The notes under the pieces were generated by a model. The model saw only the letters and a list, made by a program, of their open reading frames with translations, had not been told where the DNA came from and searched no databases. The translations under genes were made by a program, and so were the position numbers. Positions 1 through 7,808 of a stretch of 30,022 bases of DNA are shown piece after piece; the stretch's first letter is position 1, and each line of letters begins with the position of its first letter. Source of the stretch: Bacteroidales bacterium (lineage in GTDB: Bacteria > Bacteroidota > Bacteroidia > Bacteroidales > VadinHA17); assembly GCA_030692905.1 (NCBI GenBank), contig JAUYBT010000159.1:1-30022 (forward strand), in the 5' to 3' direction.

Positions 1-144
1 TATGGTAATGTTGTTGATATTCTCGATGAGATGAATATCTGTGGAGTCGCCTTTTATATGTTAGTTGACATCACATGGTATGAAGAAAAGATGGTGGAAA
101 CCGCGGCAGGAATTACACCGTCGGCTGCAATAGCACAGAAATAA
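1..144 (+). CDS. exbD: ExbD-type biopolymer transport protein, C-terminal fragment
   Basis: Only the last 47 codons lie in the window; the reading frame is open from base 1 to the TAA at 142-144. The tail (GNVVDILDEMN, then VAFYMLVD) resembles the periplasmic C-terminal domain of ExbD, and the next gene, 19 bp on, is a TonB protein, the usual partner. ExbD and ExbB form the inner-membrane motor that energises TonB. The family call rests on a short fragment plus context, so it is moderately sure. The N-terminal transmembrane helix with its essential Asp would be upstream of the window. Confidence 0.6.
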   Translation, partial: YGNVVDILDEMNICGVAFYMLVDITWYEEKMVETAAGITPSAAIAQK

Positions 145-163
145 ACCGTAAACTTACAAGAAA

Positions 164-949
164 ATGGCAAAAGAAAAAATAAAAGCTCCTGCCTTTGACG
201 ATATTGTCTTTGAAGACAGGAATAAGGAATACGGAGCTTATAAACTACGTAAAAAGTACAATCGTACTGTACTTGTTTCATTGGTGATTGGAATAATCAT
301 ATTGGGTACAGCTATCATTACTCCTTACCTGAATGCAAAAGCATTGGAAAACAGACAAAAAAAAGCTGAAAGACAGGTAGAGATCAAGTTGGAGAATCTG
401 GATATACCTAATGAAACGGTTGCTCCTCCTCCTCCTCCGCCGCCGCCGCCTGCAGATGTTGTTCAGCAGCAGAAATATGTTCCTCCGGTGGTTGTTGACT
501 CAATCAAACCTGAAGAAGTTTCGCGACTTATGACTGCTGATGAGGCACAAGTGGAAGTTAAAGACACAGAGGTAGGTGTTGAAGTTGCTGAGGCAGTTAA
601 AGAAGAGGTACAGGAAGAGGAGGATCCTGAGGCTACGGTCTTTGTTATTGTTGAGGAAATGCCTATGTTCCCTGGCGGTGATGCCGCACTTCTGGAGTAT
701 CTTAGAGAGAACGCAGTTTATCCTGAAATTGCTAAAGAAAACAACATCCAGGGTAGAGTAATCCTCAATTTCTGTGTTACTTCTACAGGTAGCGTAAGTA
801 AGATAAGTATTCTAAAGTCCGTTGATCCCGAACTTGATAAAGAAGCAATCAGGGTTGTTAGCACACTTCCAGCATTTAAGCCGGGAAAACAGGGAGGAAA
901 ACCTGTTCCTGTCTGGTATCAGGCATTTATTAACTTTAAACTTCAGTAA
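164..949 (+). CDS. tonB: Energy transducer TonB
   Basis: A 261-residue TonB protein that carries proton-motive energy from ExbB/ExbD to outer-membrane receptors. It starts with a cytoplasmic segment of the Bacteroidetes type (FDDIVFEDRNKEYGAY, about residues 11-26), followed by one transmembrane helix (about 36-56). A periplasmic linker follows, with nine consecutive prolines (about 88-96) and an acidic stretch (about 127-156). The C-terminal TonB domain (about 165-261) shows the typical pattern FPGGDAALLEYL, YPEIAKENNIQGRV and DKEAIRVVSTLPAFKPGKQ. It lies 19 bp after exbD, so the two are probably co-transcribed, and a strong hairpin terminator follows. The polyproline run would be expected to need EF-P for efficient translation. 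Family and role are secure; which receptors it serves cannot be told. Confidence 0.93.
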   Translation: MAKEKIKAPAFDDIVFEDRNKEYGAYKLRKKYNRTVLVSLVIGIIILGTAIITPYLNAKALENRQKKAERQVEIKLENLDIPNETVAPPPPPPPPPADVVQQQKYVPPVVVDSIKPEEVSRLMTADEAQVEVKDTEVGVEVAEAVKEEVQEEEDPEATVFVIVEEMPMFPGGDAALLEYLRENAVYPEIAKENNIQGRVILNFCVTSTGSVSKISILKSVDPELDKEAIRVVSTLPAFKPGKQGGKPVPVWYQAFINFKLQ

Positions 950-974
950 AATTTCTATTAAAAGATTTTAAAAG

Positions 975-1003
975 AAGGCTGGATCATATGATTCAGCCTT
1001 TTT
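975..1003. terminator. Hairpin terminator between tonB and the threonine aldolase gene
   Basis: The arms AAGGCTG (975-981) and CAGCCTT (994-1000) pair perfectly. The stem can extend through a G-T pair into ATCAT/ATGAT, leaving almost no loop. A T run (999-1003) follows on the plus strand, as expected for an intrinsic terminator of exbD-tonB. The two flanking genes converge here and the minus-strand side is also T-rich, so it may work in both directions. Confidence 0.8.
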
Positions 1004-1038
1004 CTATATAATGCCGTAACGGAATTTTGTTTCTCCTA

Positions 1039-2079
1039 CTACTTCAATTCCTTTTTGAGAAGAAAAATAAAATCTTCAATATCGGCCTCAGTCGTATCCC
1101 AACTCGCCATTAATCGATATTCTGATCTCTTCTCATTCCATGGATAGAAAAAATAATGATTCCTCATTTTTTCAGCTACTTCAGAGGGCATTATGACAAA
1201 AACGCCATTTGACTGGACAGCCTGTGTAATACTTATCTCCGTAAATTGTTTTAATCTCTCCTCGAGAATTCCGGCCATTGCATTTGAATGAGAAGCACAA
1301 TTTTTCCAAAGATCGTTTCGGAAATAGGCAATGTACTGAGCTGAAATAAATCTCATTTTCGAAGAAAGCTGCATCCCCTGCTTCCTTATATATTTGAAGT
1401 CAGCGGAAAGACCGGGTTTAAGAAAACAAATCGCCTCACCGAACATCATACCGTTTTTTGTACCTCCAAATGAGAGAACATCAACTCCTGAGTCGGTTGT
1501 GAATGCCTTAAACGGAAGATCAAGTGATACCGCAGCATTAGTTATCCTGGCTCCATCCATATGAAGCAGCATTCCCCTGTCATGAGCAAAATCTGCAATT
1601 TTTCTAATCTCAGCGGCAGTGTATACTGTACCCATTTCAGTTGACTGTGTAACCGAAATCACTTTGGGTTGAGAATGATGCTCAAAATCAAAACCGTGCA
1701 TATGTCTCTCAAGAAGATCAGTAGTTATCTTCCCGTCAGGTGTGTCAACTGTAAGGACTTTACACCCTGTGAATTTTTCAGGAGCACCGCATTCATCCTG
1801 TTCAAGATGAGCTGTAGATGCTGTGATGACTGAATTCCATGATCGTGTAATACCGGAAAGGCTCAACACATTAGCAGCAGTACCAGTGAAGACAAAGAAC
1901 GTCTCGGTGGAACTGCCAAACTGTTCTTTAAAAATACCCAAAGCCCGTTCTGTATAAATATCAGAACCATAACCAATTACATGCCCTGTATTAACAGATA
2001 TTATCTCCTTTATAATATCTGGATGAATACCTGCATTATTATCGCTGCCAAATCCTCTTTTATTCATATTCGTTTCCAT
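1039..2079 (-). CDS. Low-specificity L-threonine aldolase (PLP enzyme)
   Basis: A 346-residue fold-type I PLP enzyme of the beta-eliminating lyase / threonine aldolase family, which cleaves L-threonine or L-allo-threonine to glycine and acetaldehyde. Visible features are the N-terminal FGSDNNAGIHP region, His91 in the TAHLEQDECGAP stretch (the usual ring-stacking position), Asp175 in HMDGARI (pyridine-nitrogen contact) and Lys208 in SFGGTKNG (Schiff-base lysine). The length matches the family. The chosen start gives METNMNKRGFGSDNN; the second Met at residue 5 is an alternative. It converges with tonB and is separated from the symporter genes upstream by a folded repeat, so it may be its own unit. 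Substrate stereospecificity cannot be read from the sequence, and the related phenylserine aldolases remain possible. Confidence 0.9.
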   Translation of the reverse strand: METNMNKRGFGSDNNAGIHPDIIKEIISVNTGHVIGYGSDIYTERALGIFKEQFGSSTETFFVFTGTAANVLSLSGITRSWNSVITASTAHLEQDECGAPEKFTGCKVLTVDTPDGKITTDLLERHMHGFDFEHHSQPKVISVTQSTEMGTVYTAAEIRKIADFAHDRGMLLHMDGARITNAAVSLDLPFKAFTTDSGVDVLSFGGTKNGMMFGEAICFLKPGLSADFKYIRKQGMQLSSKMRFISAQYIAYFRNDLWKNCASHSNAMAGILEERLKQFTEISITQAVQSNGVFVIMPSEVAEKMRNHYFFYPWNEKRSEYRLMASWDTTEADIEDFIFLLKKELK

Positions 2080-2107
2080 AAAGAAATAGTTAAGAGACTG
2101 TAAAAAA

Positions 2108-2245
2108 GTTTACCACCTTCCCACTTCGGGGTACTCCGCCTCTATAGAGGAGGAGAAAGTTATAATACTGTATATCAAAACTTTCCCCTCCTTTTTAAAG
2201 GAGGGGTGTCATGACCAAAGGTCAATGACGGGGTGGTTAATGAAA
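2108..2245. repeat. Folded intergenic repeat, GC-rich Bacteroidetes type
   Basis: This non-coding stretch fills most of the 204-bp gap between the aldolase and symporter genes. It contains nested hairpins: CCTC/GAGG around 2139-2150; CCCCTCCTTT (2185-2194) with AAAGGAGGGG (2197-2206); and GTCATGACC/GGTCAATGAC (2208-2229) with one bulged base. Its outer ends (GTTTACCACC at 2108-2117 and GGTGGTTAATGAAAC near the right end) are roughly inverted. A shorter element with the same CCCCTCCT...GGGGTGG layout lies at about 7860-7923. This looks like a dispersed repeat. No U-run follows the hairpins, so it is not an obvious terminator. Confidence 0.6.
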
Positions 2246-2283
2246 CTCTTAAGACAGCCTCTATAATTTCAAATTAAATTGAT

Positions 2284-2484
2284 TTATGCTTTTTTCTTTC
2301 TTCTTGCAAAATAAAGCATAATTAAACCAAAGACAAGCATCAATACTCCCATTATAATGTTAACATTGATACCCAGTGACTTTTGATACATTTCGGAGTT
2401 TGACATTGTAACAAACCCGAATACTGAAATTAATATTCCTATGATCGTAAACATCAGACCAATAGGTATTCTTATATCTACCAT
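2284..2484 (-). CDS. Small membrane protein linked to a sodium/solute symporter
   Basis: A 66-residue protein with two predicted transmembrane helices (about residues 7-28 and 41-61) joined by a short polar turn (NSEMYQKSLGIN) and ending in a basic tail RRKKKA. It starts 12 bp after the symporter gene on the same strand, so the two are very probably co-transcribed. I do not recognise a named family. Position and size fit an accessory or stabilising subunit of the symporter, but that is inference from context only. The start ATG gives MVDIRIPIGLMF and there is no better upstream start. Confidence 0.6.
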   Translation of the reverse strand: MVDIRIPIGLMFTIIGILISVFGFVTMSNSEMYQKSLGINVNIIMGVLMLVFGLIMLYFARRKKKA

Positions 2485-2496
2485 TTTAATTTCCTC

Positions 2497-4230
2497 CTAC
2501 CAAAACATTATTGTTAATACTATACAAATCACTCCAACAAGGATTGCGAGACCTACAGGACGCTCATACCATGGCAGATGACTATCATCTAATTCGCGTG
2601 GTGTGAGAGAATAAACCAGTCCATGCAATTCCTCATCTGATTTTTTCTGCTTTGTCACAAAGGTCAATCCAACTGTAACCGAGGTACTTACCGTAAAGGC
2701 AATAATTGCAGTCCAGAAGTTCTGAGCCATTTCCACAGGATATGTGTGGAGAACAGCAATCCAGCCACCCTTAACGAGCGTTGTAGCACCGGCAGGTATT
2801 GTAAGGCCATGGTGCATAAGTGCCAGCAGGAAGCCTGCAAGTAACCCTGTAAATGCAGCATGACCGGTGGTGCGCTTCCAGAACATGCCAAGAAAAATCA
2901 CAGCAAACAGTGGTGCGTTGATCAATGAGAAGATAGTTTGCAGAAAATCCATAATGTTACCGAATTTACTGGCAATATAAGCGGCTCCTATACTCAACAG
3001 AATTCCGAAGATAGTAGCAATACGACCAACTTTAAGGTAGTGTTTTCCGTCAGCTTCTTCATTGTCGGTCCTGCGCCGGATATAACTTTGATAAATATCA
3101 TATGTCCATACTGTATTAAACGCAGATACATTGCCTGCCATCCCCGACATGAAAGATGCCAACAGGGCAGTAATACCCAGACCCAGTACACCAGTTGGAA
3201 GGTACTGTTTTAACAGCATAATAATTGTATAATCATAAATTGGTTTCCCACCTGGGTCGAGCGGGAAATTGGTTTTGAAATCTATACTTGGGTCATTGAA
3301 AAGAGCCAGCGCAATTATACCCGGGACAATTATCAGAAAAGGAATGAACATTTTAGGTAATGCACCGATAAGAGGAACTTTTCTTGCTGCAGCCTTTGAT
3401 TCAGCAGCAAAAGCTCTCTGAACAATAAGAAAATTTGTGCACCAGTAACCAAATGAAAGAACAAATCCAAGACCAAACAGAATACCAAACCATTCAACAC
3501 CCAAAGGATTAGAGCCTGCTTCACCAGCATACTTCCATGTAGTTGTAAATGCGTCAGGTGCAAACCCTTTTGCTTGTGCAATCGGAGCCAGTTGTGCTTT
3601 TAATCCAATCCAGCCCCCAACATCTTTAAGAGCTAAAAATACGAGAGGCAACAAACCGATAACTATAATAAAGAATTGTAGAACTTCATTATAGATTGCA
3701 GATGAGAGTCCTCCCAGATAAGTATAACCAAGCACAATCAAAGCCGAGATCCACAGACTCAGATTAAAATTCCATCCCAGTACATTTTCCATGAGAATTG
3801 CAAGTGCGTACATTGAGATCCCTGAAGCGAGGACGGTCATGACAGCAAAGAGAATGGCATTCAAACCCCTTGTTTTCTCATCATACCTGAGTTTCAGAAA
3901 TTCAGGTACCGATCTTGCTTTTGAGCCATAATAGAATGGCATCATAAACAGTGCCAGGAAGATCATGGCCGGAATTGCTCCGATCCAGTAAAAGTGTGTT
4001 GTAAGCATCCCGTATTTCATACCTGAACCTGTCATACCCATCACCTCAAGAGCACCCAGGTTTGTAGAAATAAAGGCTAATCCTGCTACCCAGGCAGGCA
4101 TGGATCTGCCGGCTTCAAGAAATGCATTGGCATTTTTCATGAATTTTTTCAGGAACCAGCCGATGCCAAGTACAAATAAAAAGTAGATTATCATGATCAG
4201 ATAATCTATCCAACTCAAATCAACTTTCAT
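2497..4230 (-). CDS. Sodium/solute symporter (SSS family)
   Basis: A 577-residue polytopic inner-membrane transporter of the SSS family, which couples Na+ entry to uptake of a sugar or other small solute. The first helix (about 9-27) is followed by FLEAGRSMPAWVAGLAFISTN (starting near residue 37) and GMTGSGMKYG (65-74), matching the TM1-TM2 region of SGLT-like transporters. YLGGLSSAIYNEVLQFF (about 171-187) is the characteristic core segment shared with sodium/galactose transporters. The C-terminus has further helices and a final one at about 558-577. The length is at the long end of bacterial members and similar to vSGLT. The next gene, 12 bp on, encodes a two-helix protein. No catabolic neighbour reveals the substrate. 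Family secure, substrate unknown. Confidence 0.92.
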   Translation of the reverse strand: MKVDLSWIDYLIMIIYFLFVLGIGWFLKKFMKNANAFLEAGRSMPAWVAGLAFISTNLGALEVMGMTGSGMKYGMLTTHFYWIGAIPAMIFLALFMMPFYYGSKARSVPEFLKLRYDEKTRGLNAILFAVMTVLASGISMYALAILMENVLGWNFNLSLWISALIVLGYTYLGGLSSAIYNEVLQFFIIVIGLLPLVFLALKDVGGWIGLKAQLAPIAQAKGFAPDAFTTTWKYAGEAGSNPLGVEWFGILFGLGFVLSFGYWCTNFLIVQRAFAAESKAAARKVPLIGALPKMFIPFLIIVPGIIALALFNDPSIDFKTNFPLDPGGKPIYDYTIIMLLKQYLPTGVLGLGITALLASFMSGMAGNVSAFNTVWTYDIYQSYIRRRTDNEEADGKHYLKVGRIATIFGILLSIGAAYIASKFGNIMDFLQTIFSLINAPLFAVIFLGMFWKRTTGHAAFTGLLAGFLLALMHHGLTIPAGATTLVKGGWIAVLHTYPVEMAQNFWTAIIAFTVSTSVTVGLTFVTKQKKSDEELHGLVYSLTPRELDDSHLPWYERPVGLAILVGVICIVLTIMFW

Positions 4231-4397
4231 AGTTAAAGGATTTTAGATTTTTATTTATTATCAATATTAAGGTTAAATTCGTATGGTCACTTGTCACTTA
4301 ACGACGAAAGTAAAAATACATTTTAAGATCGGTTTTCAAACAATAAAATAGTTTTTTTTAGTTTTAAGTTGAATTCTTTAATATTTTGTTAAATAGT

Positions 4398-4405
4398 TAT
4401 ATTTG
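4398..4405 (+). promoter_or_regulatory. Candidate -7 promoter box for truA
   Basis: TATATTTG matches the Bacteroidetes -7 consensus TAnnTTTG. It lies inside the reading frame if truA is started at the TTG at 4386, but upstream of the TTG at 4419, so it favours the later start. No clear -33 TTTG box sits at the expected spacing, so confidence is limited. Confidence 0.45.
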
Positions 4406-4418
4406 TAGAAACAGAGTT

Positions 4419-5174
4419 TTGAAAACACGATACTTCATATTTATCTCATACAAAGGTACTTACTATCACGGGTGGCAAATCCAGCCCAATTCTGTTACTG
4501 TTCAGAAGGTTCTGGATGATGCTTTGAGTGTCGTTCTCAGCGAAAAAATATCCACCATTGGTGCAGGAAGGACAGATGCCGGAGTGCATGCCATGGTCTT
4601 TTGTGCTCATTTTGACAGTATTTCGCCTGATCTTTCTACAATTAAGAACCTGATATTCAGACTCAACCGGTACCTCCCCGATGATATTTCAGTTAACTCA
4701 ATAAAAAAAGTAGTGCCTGACGCAAACGCCAGATACAGTGTGATCTCCAGAACCTACAAGTATTATATTTCCAAAATCAAGGAGCCGTTCTTTGATAATT
4801 CAAGCTGGTTCCTGTATGGCAATATTCACATTGCTGCAATGAACGAAGCATGCAAATTGTTGTTTAATCATTCGGATTTTACAAGTTTCAGCAGGCTTCA
4901 TTCAAACACCAAAACCAAAATCTGCAAAATCTATAGTGCGGTGTGGGAAGAGGCAGATAATCGTTTGGTATTTACTATTAAGGCAGATCGGTTTCTCAGG
5001 AATATGGTAAGGGCAATAGCAGGAACAATGGTTGAAATAGGCTTTGGAAAAATGAATCTTAATGAATTTGAAGAGATAATTCTGGCCAAAGATCGCTGCA
5101 GAGCAGGAAAATCAGCTCCTGCAAAAGGTTTATTTCTGGCTGATATTGAGTATCCGGAGGAGATTTTTGTTTAG
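4419..5174 (+). CDS. truA: tRNA pseudouridine synthase A
   Basis: TruA converts uridines 38-40 of the tRNA anticodon stem to pseudouridine. The 251-residue product has the expected start KTRYFIFISYKGTYYHGWQ, the catalytic motif GAGRTDAGVHA (catalytic Asp about residue 53) and the C-terminal RFLRNMVRAIAGTMVEIG segment. No ATG is available near the conserved N-terminus. I chose TTG at 4419 because the protein then begins a few residues before the conserved YxxYxGTxYHGWQ region, as in relatives. An earlier TTG at 4386 would add 11 residues but overlaps a -7 promoter box. It is a single gene between the divergent symporter unit and the nuo promoter. Identity is very sure; the start is moderately sure. 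Confidence 0.9.
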   Translation: MKTRYFIFISYKGTYYHGWQIQPNSVTVQKVLDDALSVVLSEKISTIGAGRTDAGVHAMVFCAHFDSISPDLSTIKNLIFRLNRYLPDDISVNSIKKVVPDANARYSVISRTYKYYISKIKEPFFDNSSWFLYGNIHIAAMNEACKLLFNHSDFTSFSRLHSNTKTKICKIYSAVWEEADNRLVFTIKADRFLRNMVRAIAGTMVEIGFGKMNLNEFEEIILAKDRCRAGKSAPAKGLFLADIEYPEEIFV

Positions 5175-5194
5175 TTCCTCTGCCAACGCAATAT

Positions 5195-5208
5195 GTGATA
5201 ATTATCAC
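5195..5208. promoter_or_regulatory. Crp/Fnr-type palindrome upstream of the nuo operon
   Basis: GTGATAATTATCAC is a perfect 14-bp palindrome and sits in the context TGTGA-N6-TCACT, close to the classic Crp/Fnr-superfamily half-sites. Its centre is about 60 bp upstream of the transcription start implied by the -7 box at 5252-5259, the position of a class I activator site. It is a candidate operator for energy- or oxygen-dependent control of nuo; binding is inferred. Confidence 0.5.
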
Positions 5209-5227
5209 TTTAATTAGCTGTTAATTA

Positions 5228-5259
5228 TTTCACAATAACCAAATTATATGATATTTTTG
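5228..5259 (+). promoter_or_regulatory. Promoter of the nuo operon
   Basis: TATTTTTG at 5252-5259 matches the Bacteroidetes -7 consensus TAnnTTTG. TTTC at 5228-5231, 20 bp upstream, is a plausible imperfect -33 box (TTTG consensus). This predicts a leader of roughly 28 nt before the nuoA ATG at 5292. Confidence 0.6.
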
Positions 5260-5291
5260 TGCGTCTTTAACTAACCCTTAAATCAGGTTCT

Positions 5292-5642
5292 ATGAGCAAT
5301 GAATGGTTAATTTTATTTTTCCTTGTGGGAGCCATTTTTGTAGGATTGATTCTGATCTTTTCAGGAATTGTAGCTCCAAAATCAATAAATCCCCAGAAAT
5401 TTGAGCCGTATGAATGCGGCATACCTACCGAGGGTGTTACATGGCTTCAGTTTAATGTCGGATATTATCTCTTCGCAATTCTATTTCTGGTTTTTGATGT
5501 GGAGACTGTCCTCGTGTTTCCATGGGCTGTGGTGATGAAGGAAGTAGGAATGGCTGCATTTGTTGAAATAGTGATATTCTTTTTCATACTGGGTTTAGGA
5601 TTACTATATGCCTGGAAAAAACATGCACTTATATGGGAATAA
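5292..5642 (+). CDS. nuoA: NADH-quinone oxidoreductase subunit A
   Basis: A 116-residue membrane subunit of respiratory complex I, located at the junction of the membrane and peripheral arms next to the quinone site. Three helices are visible (about 6-27, 57-77, 87-109). The conserved loop YECGIPTEGVTWLQFNVGYY (about residues 38-57) and the acidic FDVETVLVFPWAV segment are diagnostic. It is the first gene of the nuo operon, preceded by a promoter and a palindromic operator candidate. Its 3' end overlaps nuoB by 10 bp, which suggests translational coupling. Confidence 0.95.
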   Translation: MSNEWLILFFLVGAIFVGLILIFSGIVAPKSINPQKFEPYECGIPTEGVTWLQFNVGYYLFAILFLVFDVETVLVFPWAVVMKEVGMAAFVEIVIFFFILGLGLLYAWKKHALIWE

Positions 5643-6193
5643 AAGGAATGAAAAAAGAAGAGTTCGGAGATAATGAAAGCCTTGAACTTCTGAATGAATC
5701 CGGGTCTAATATTCTTTTAACCACTATTGATGATGTTATAAACTGGGGAAGGAAGAACTCTTTATGGCCACTCACCTTTGCAACAAGCTGTTGTGGTATT
5801 GAAATGATGGCTGCCGGTGCGCCCAGACACGATTTTGCAAGATTCGGTATGGAAGTTTACAGAGCAAGTCCCCGCCAGGCTGATGTTATTGTTGTTGCCG
5901 GTACAATTGTTAATAAAATGGCTCCTGTTCTGAAACGTCTATACGATCAGATGTCAGAACCAAAGTATGTTGTAGCAATGGGTGCATGTGCAATTTCAGG
6001 AGGCCCGTTTTTCCTTAATTCATATTGTGTGGTAAAGGGTGTTGAGCATGTAATTCCTGTTGATGTTTATGTACCGGGATGTCCTCCCCGTCCTGAAGCA
6101 TTATTATATGGTATGCTTCAGCTTCAAAGAAAAATTGAAACTGAAACAATGAAGTCAAGGAAAAAAAGAAACGCTACTCACGACAGCAAATAA
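5633..6193 (+). CDS. nuoB: NADH-quinone oxidoreductase subunit B (cluster N2)
   Basis: NuoB carries the terminal iron-sulphur cluster N2 that passes electrons to quinone. In this 186-residue protein the N2 ligands are visible as Cys53-Cys54 in ATSCCGIEMMA, Cys119 in MGACAISGG and Cys150 in VPGCPPRPE. The C-terminus is a short basic tail (KSRKKRNATHDSK). The ATG at 5633 overlaps the end of nuoA by 10 bp. A second ATG at 5648 (MKKEEFG) would remove five residues and the overlap, and cannot be excluded. It is followed by nuoC after 31 bp. Confidence 0.95.
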   Translation: MGIKGMKKEEFGDNESLELLNESGSNILLTTIDDVINWGRKNSLWPLTFATSCCGIEMMAAGAPRHDFARFGMEVYRASPRQADVIVVAGTIVNKMAPVLKRLYDQMSEPKYVVAMGACAISGGPFFLNSYCVVKGVEHVIPVDVYVPGCPPRPEALLYGMLQLQRKIETETMKSRKKRNATHDSK

Positions 6194-6224
6194 TTGGTTT
6201 TTATATTCAGAAATCTGATTATCA

Positions 6225-6680
6225 ATGGATAAAATTCAATTAGGAGAATTTATTAAATCAATCAATCCTGATCTTGAAATAAAGGAAGGTAAGCAATACA
6301 TTGAAGTTTCAATTCCTCCGTCAAAATTGTATATTCTTGCCAAAGAACTCAGAGAAAAAGAGGAGACACAATTTGATTTTTTGTTTTGTCTTTCCGGAGT
6401 AGATTACGGACAAGATCTGGGTGTTGTTTACCATCTTCGATCGACTAAATTTGACCATGTCGTTGTATTAAAGACCCGTACTACCGACAGGGATCATCCA
6501 CAACTCGATTCAGTAGCTGATATCTGGAAGACGGCTGATTTTCATGAGAGAGAAGTGTTTGATCTGCTTGGGATTAAGTTTACAAATCATCCTGATCTGA
6601 GAAGACTCTTTCTTGACTCTTCGTGGGGGTTCCCTCTGAGGAAAGACTATGTTGATGATATTAATATTGTTACCAAGTAA
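6225..6680 (+). CDS. nuoC: NADH-quinone oxidoreductase subunit C
   Basis: A 151-residue hydrophilic subunit of the complex I connecting module (the 30-kDa subunit family). The signature HEREVFDLLGIKFTNHPDLR and the following RLFLDSSWGFPLRKDY (about residues 107-141) are clearly present. The protein is separate from NuoD, with only 3 bp between the genes; in some bacteria the two are fused into one NuoCD chain. It has no cofactor of its own and helps position NuoD and NuoB. Start and end are unambiguous. Confidence 0.93.
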   Translation: MDKIQLGEFIKSINPDLEIKEGKQYIEVSIPPSKLYILAKELREKEETQFDFLFCLSGVDYGQDLGVVYHLRSTKFDHVVVLKTRTTDRDHPQLDSVADIWKTADFHEREVFDLLGIKFTNHPDLRRLFLDSSWGFPLRKDYVDDINIVTK

Positions 6681-6683
6681 TAT

Positions 6684-7808
6684 ATGGAAGAAAAGGTAAA
6701 AAATATTACTACTGACGAACAGCAGGAATATGTTATTAACATGGGACCACAGCATCCTTCCACTCATGGGGTGCTGAGACTTGTGGTTTCACTTAAAGGC
6801 GAGATTGTTAAAAGTGTACAACCTCATATTGGATATATTCACAGGGGCATTGAAAAGATGTGTGAGAGCATCACCTATCCACAGATAATTCATCTAACAG
6901 ACAGAATGGATTACTTATCGGCCCATATCAATAATGAAGCAGTTTGTCTTACCGTCGAAAAGGCACTTGAAGTTGAAATTCCTGACAGAATAAAAGTGAT
7001 CCGGACTATTATGTCCGAGCTTACCCGTATCCAGTCACATCAGCTCTGGTGGGCTTCATTCGGCATGGACCTTGGTGGCTTAACCTGTTTTTTTTACGGT
7101 TTACGCGACAGAGAAAAAATCCTTGATATTTTTGAGGAGACATGCGGAAGCCGCATGATCGTCAGCTATAATTGTCCCGGAGGACTGATGTATGATATCC
7201 ATCCGAACTTCCAGAAACGGGTAAAAGAGTTCATAAAATATTTCAGGAAGATATTACCTGAATATGATCAGTTGCTCTCAGGCAATGTGATTTTTCATGA
7301 ACGAAGTAAAGGGATAGGGAAATTAACTCTTGAAGATGCTGTTTCTTATGGCATTACAGGGCCATCCGGCAGAGCATCTGGTTTCTCGTGCGATGTGAGA
7401 AAACATGAACCTTACAGTGCTTATGACAAGATAAAATTCAAAGAGATTCTTTTTACTGAAGGAGATACTTATCACAGGTATATTGCAAGGATTGACGAGA
7501 TGTGGGAATCTATGAATATCATTGAACAACTGATTGATAACATTCCTGAAGGACCTTATGCAGTGAAAATGAAACCTGTTATAAAACTTCCTGAAGGTGA
7601 GTATTATCAGAGGGTTGAGACAGCACGTGGAGAGTTGGGAGTGTTTATAATCAGCGACGGGAATAAGAGCCCTTATCGCGTCAAATTCAGATCGCCGAAT
7701 TTTGTGAATCTCTCTGTACTTAACCATATTGCAAAAGGATTTAAGATAGCTGACCTTGTTGCAATCGGAGGATCGCTTGATCTGGTGATACCGGATATAG
7801 ACAGGTAA
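6684..7808 (+). CDS. nuoD: NADH-quinone oxidoreductase subunit D (49-kDa type)
   Basis: A 374-residue subunit that forms most of the quinone-binding pocket with NuoB and is related to the large subunit of NiFe hydrogenases. The quinone-site loop GPQHPSTHGVLRL (21-33, with His24 and His28) is intact. Also present are PHIGYIHRGIEKMCE (from about residue 48), TDRMDYLSAHINNEA (about 72-86) and the C-terminal DLVIPDIDR ending. The hydrogenase nickel-binding cysteines are absent, as expected for complex I. In a canonical 14-gene operon nuoE, nuoF and nuoG would come next; instead a 151-bp repeat-bearing gap leads straight to nuoH. Confidence 0.95.
   Translation: MEEKVKNITTDEQQEYVINMGPQHPSTHGVLRLVVSLKGEIVKSVQPHIGYIHRGIEKMCESITYPQIIHLTDRMDYLSAHINNEAVCLTVEKALEVEIPDRIKVIRTIMSELTRIQSHQLWWASFGMDLGGLTCFFYGLRDREKILDIFEETCGSRMIVSYNCPGGLMYDIHPNFQKRVKEFIKYFRKILPEYDQLLSGNVIFHERSKGIGKLTLEDAVSYGITGPSGRASGFSCDVRKHEPYSAYDKIKFKEILFTEGDTYHRYIARIDEMWESMNIIEQLIDNIPEGPYAVKMKPVIKLPEGEYYQRVETARGELGVFIISDGNKSPYRVKFRSPNFVNLSVLNHIAKGFKIADLVAIGGSLDLVIPDIDR

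Noticed and set aside
2185..2206. The CCCCTCCTTT/AAAGGAGGGG hairpin as an intrinsic terminator of the symporter unit
   Set aside because: No T-run follows on either strand and the hairpin is part of a larger repeated structure, so a terminator role is not supported.
4286..4299. Tandem heptamer GTCACTT-GTCACTT upstream of the symporter gene as an operator, with TACTTTCG (4312 to 4305, minus) as its promoter
   Set aside because: The -7 candidate has a mismatch in the TTTG part and no -33 box at a usual distance; the heptamer occurs only twice, so chance cannot be excluded.
7323..7727. A 134-codon minus-strand open frame inside nuoD
   Set aside because: It lies wholly within the well-conserved nuoD frame, has no initiation context or recognisable motif, and is explained as an antisense shadow.
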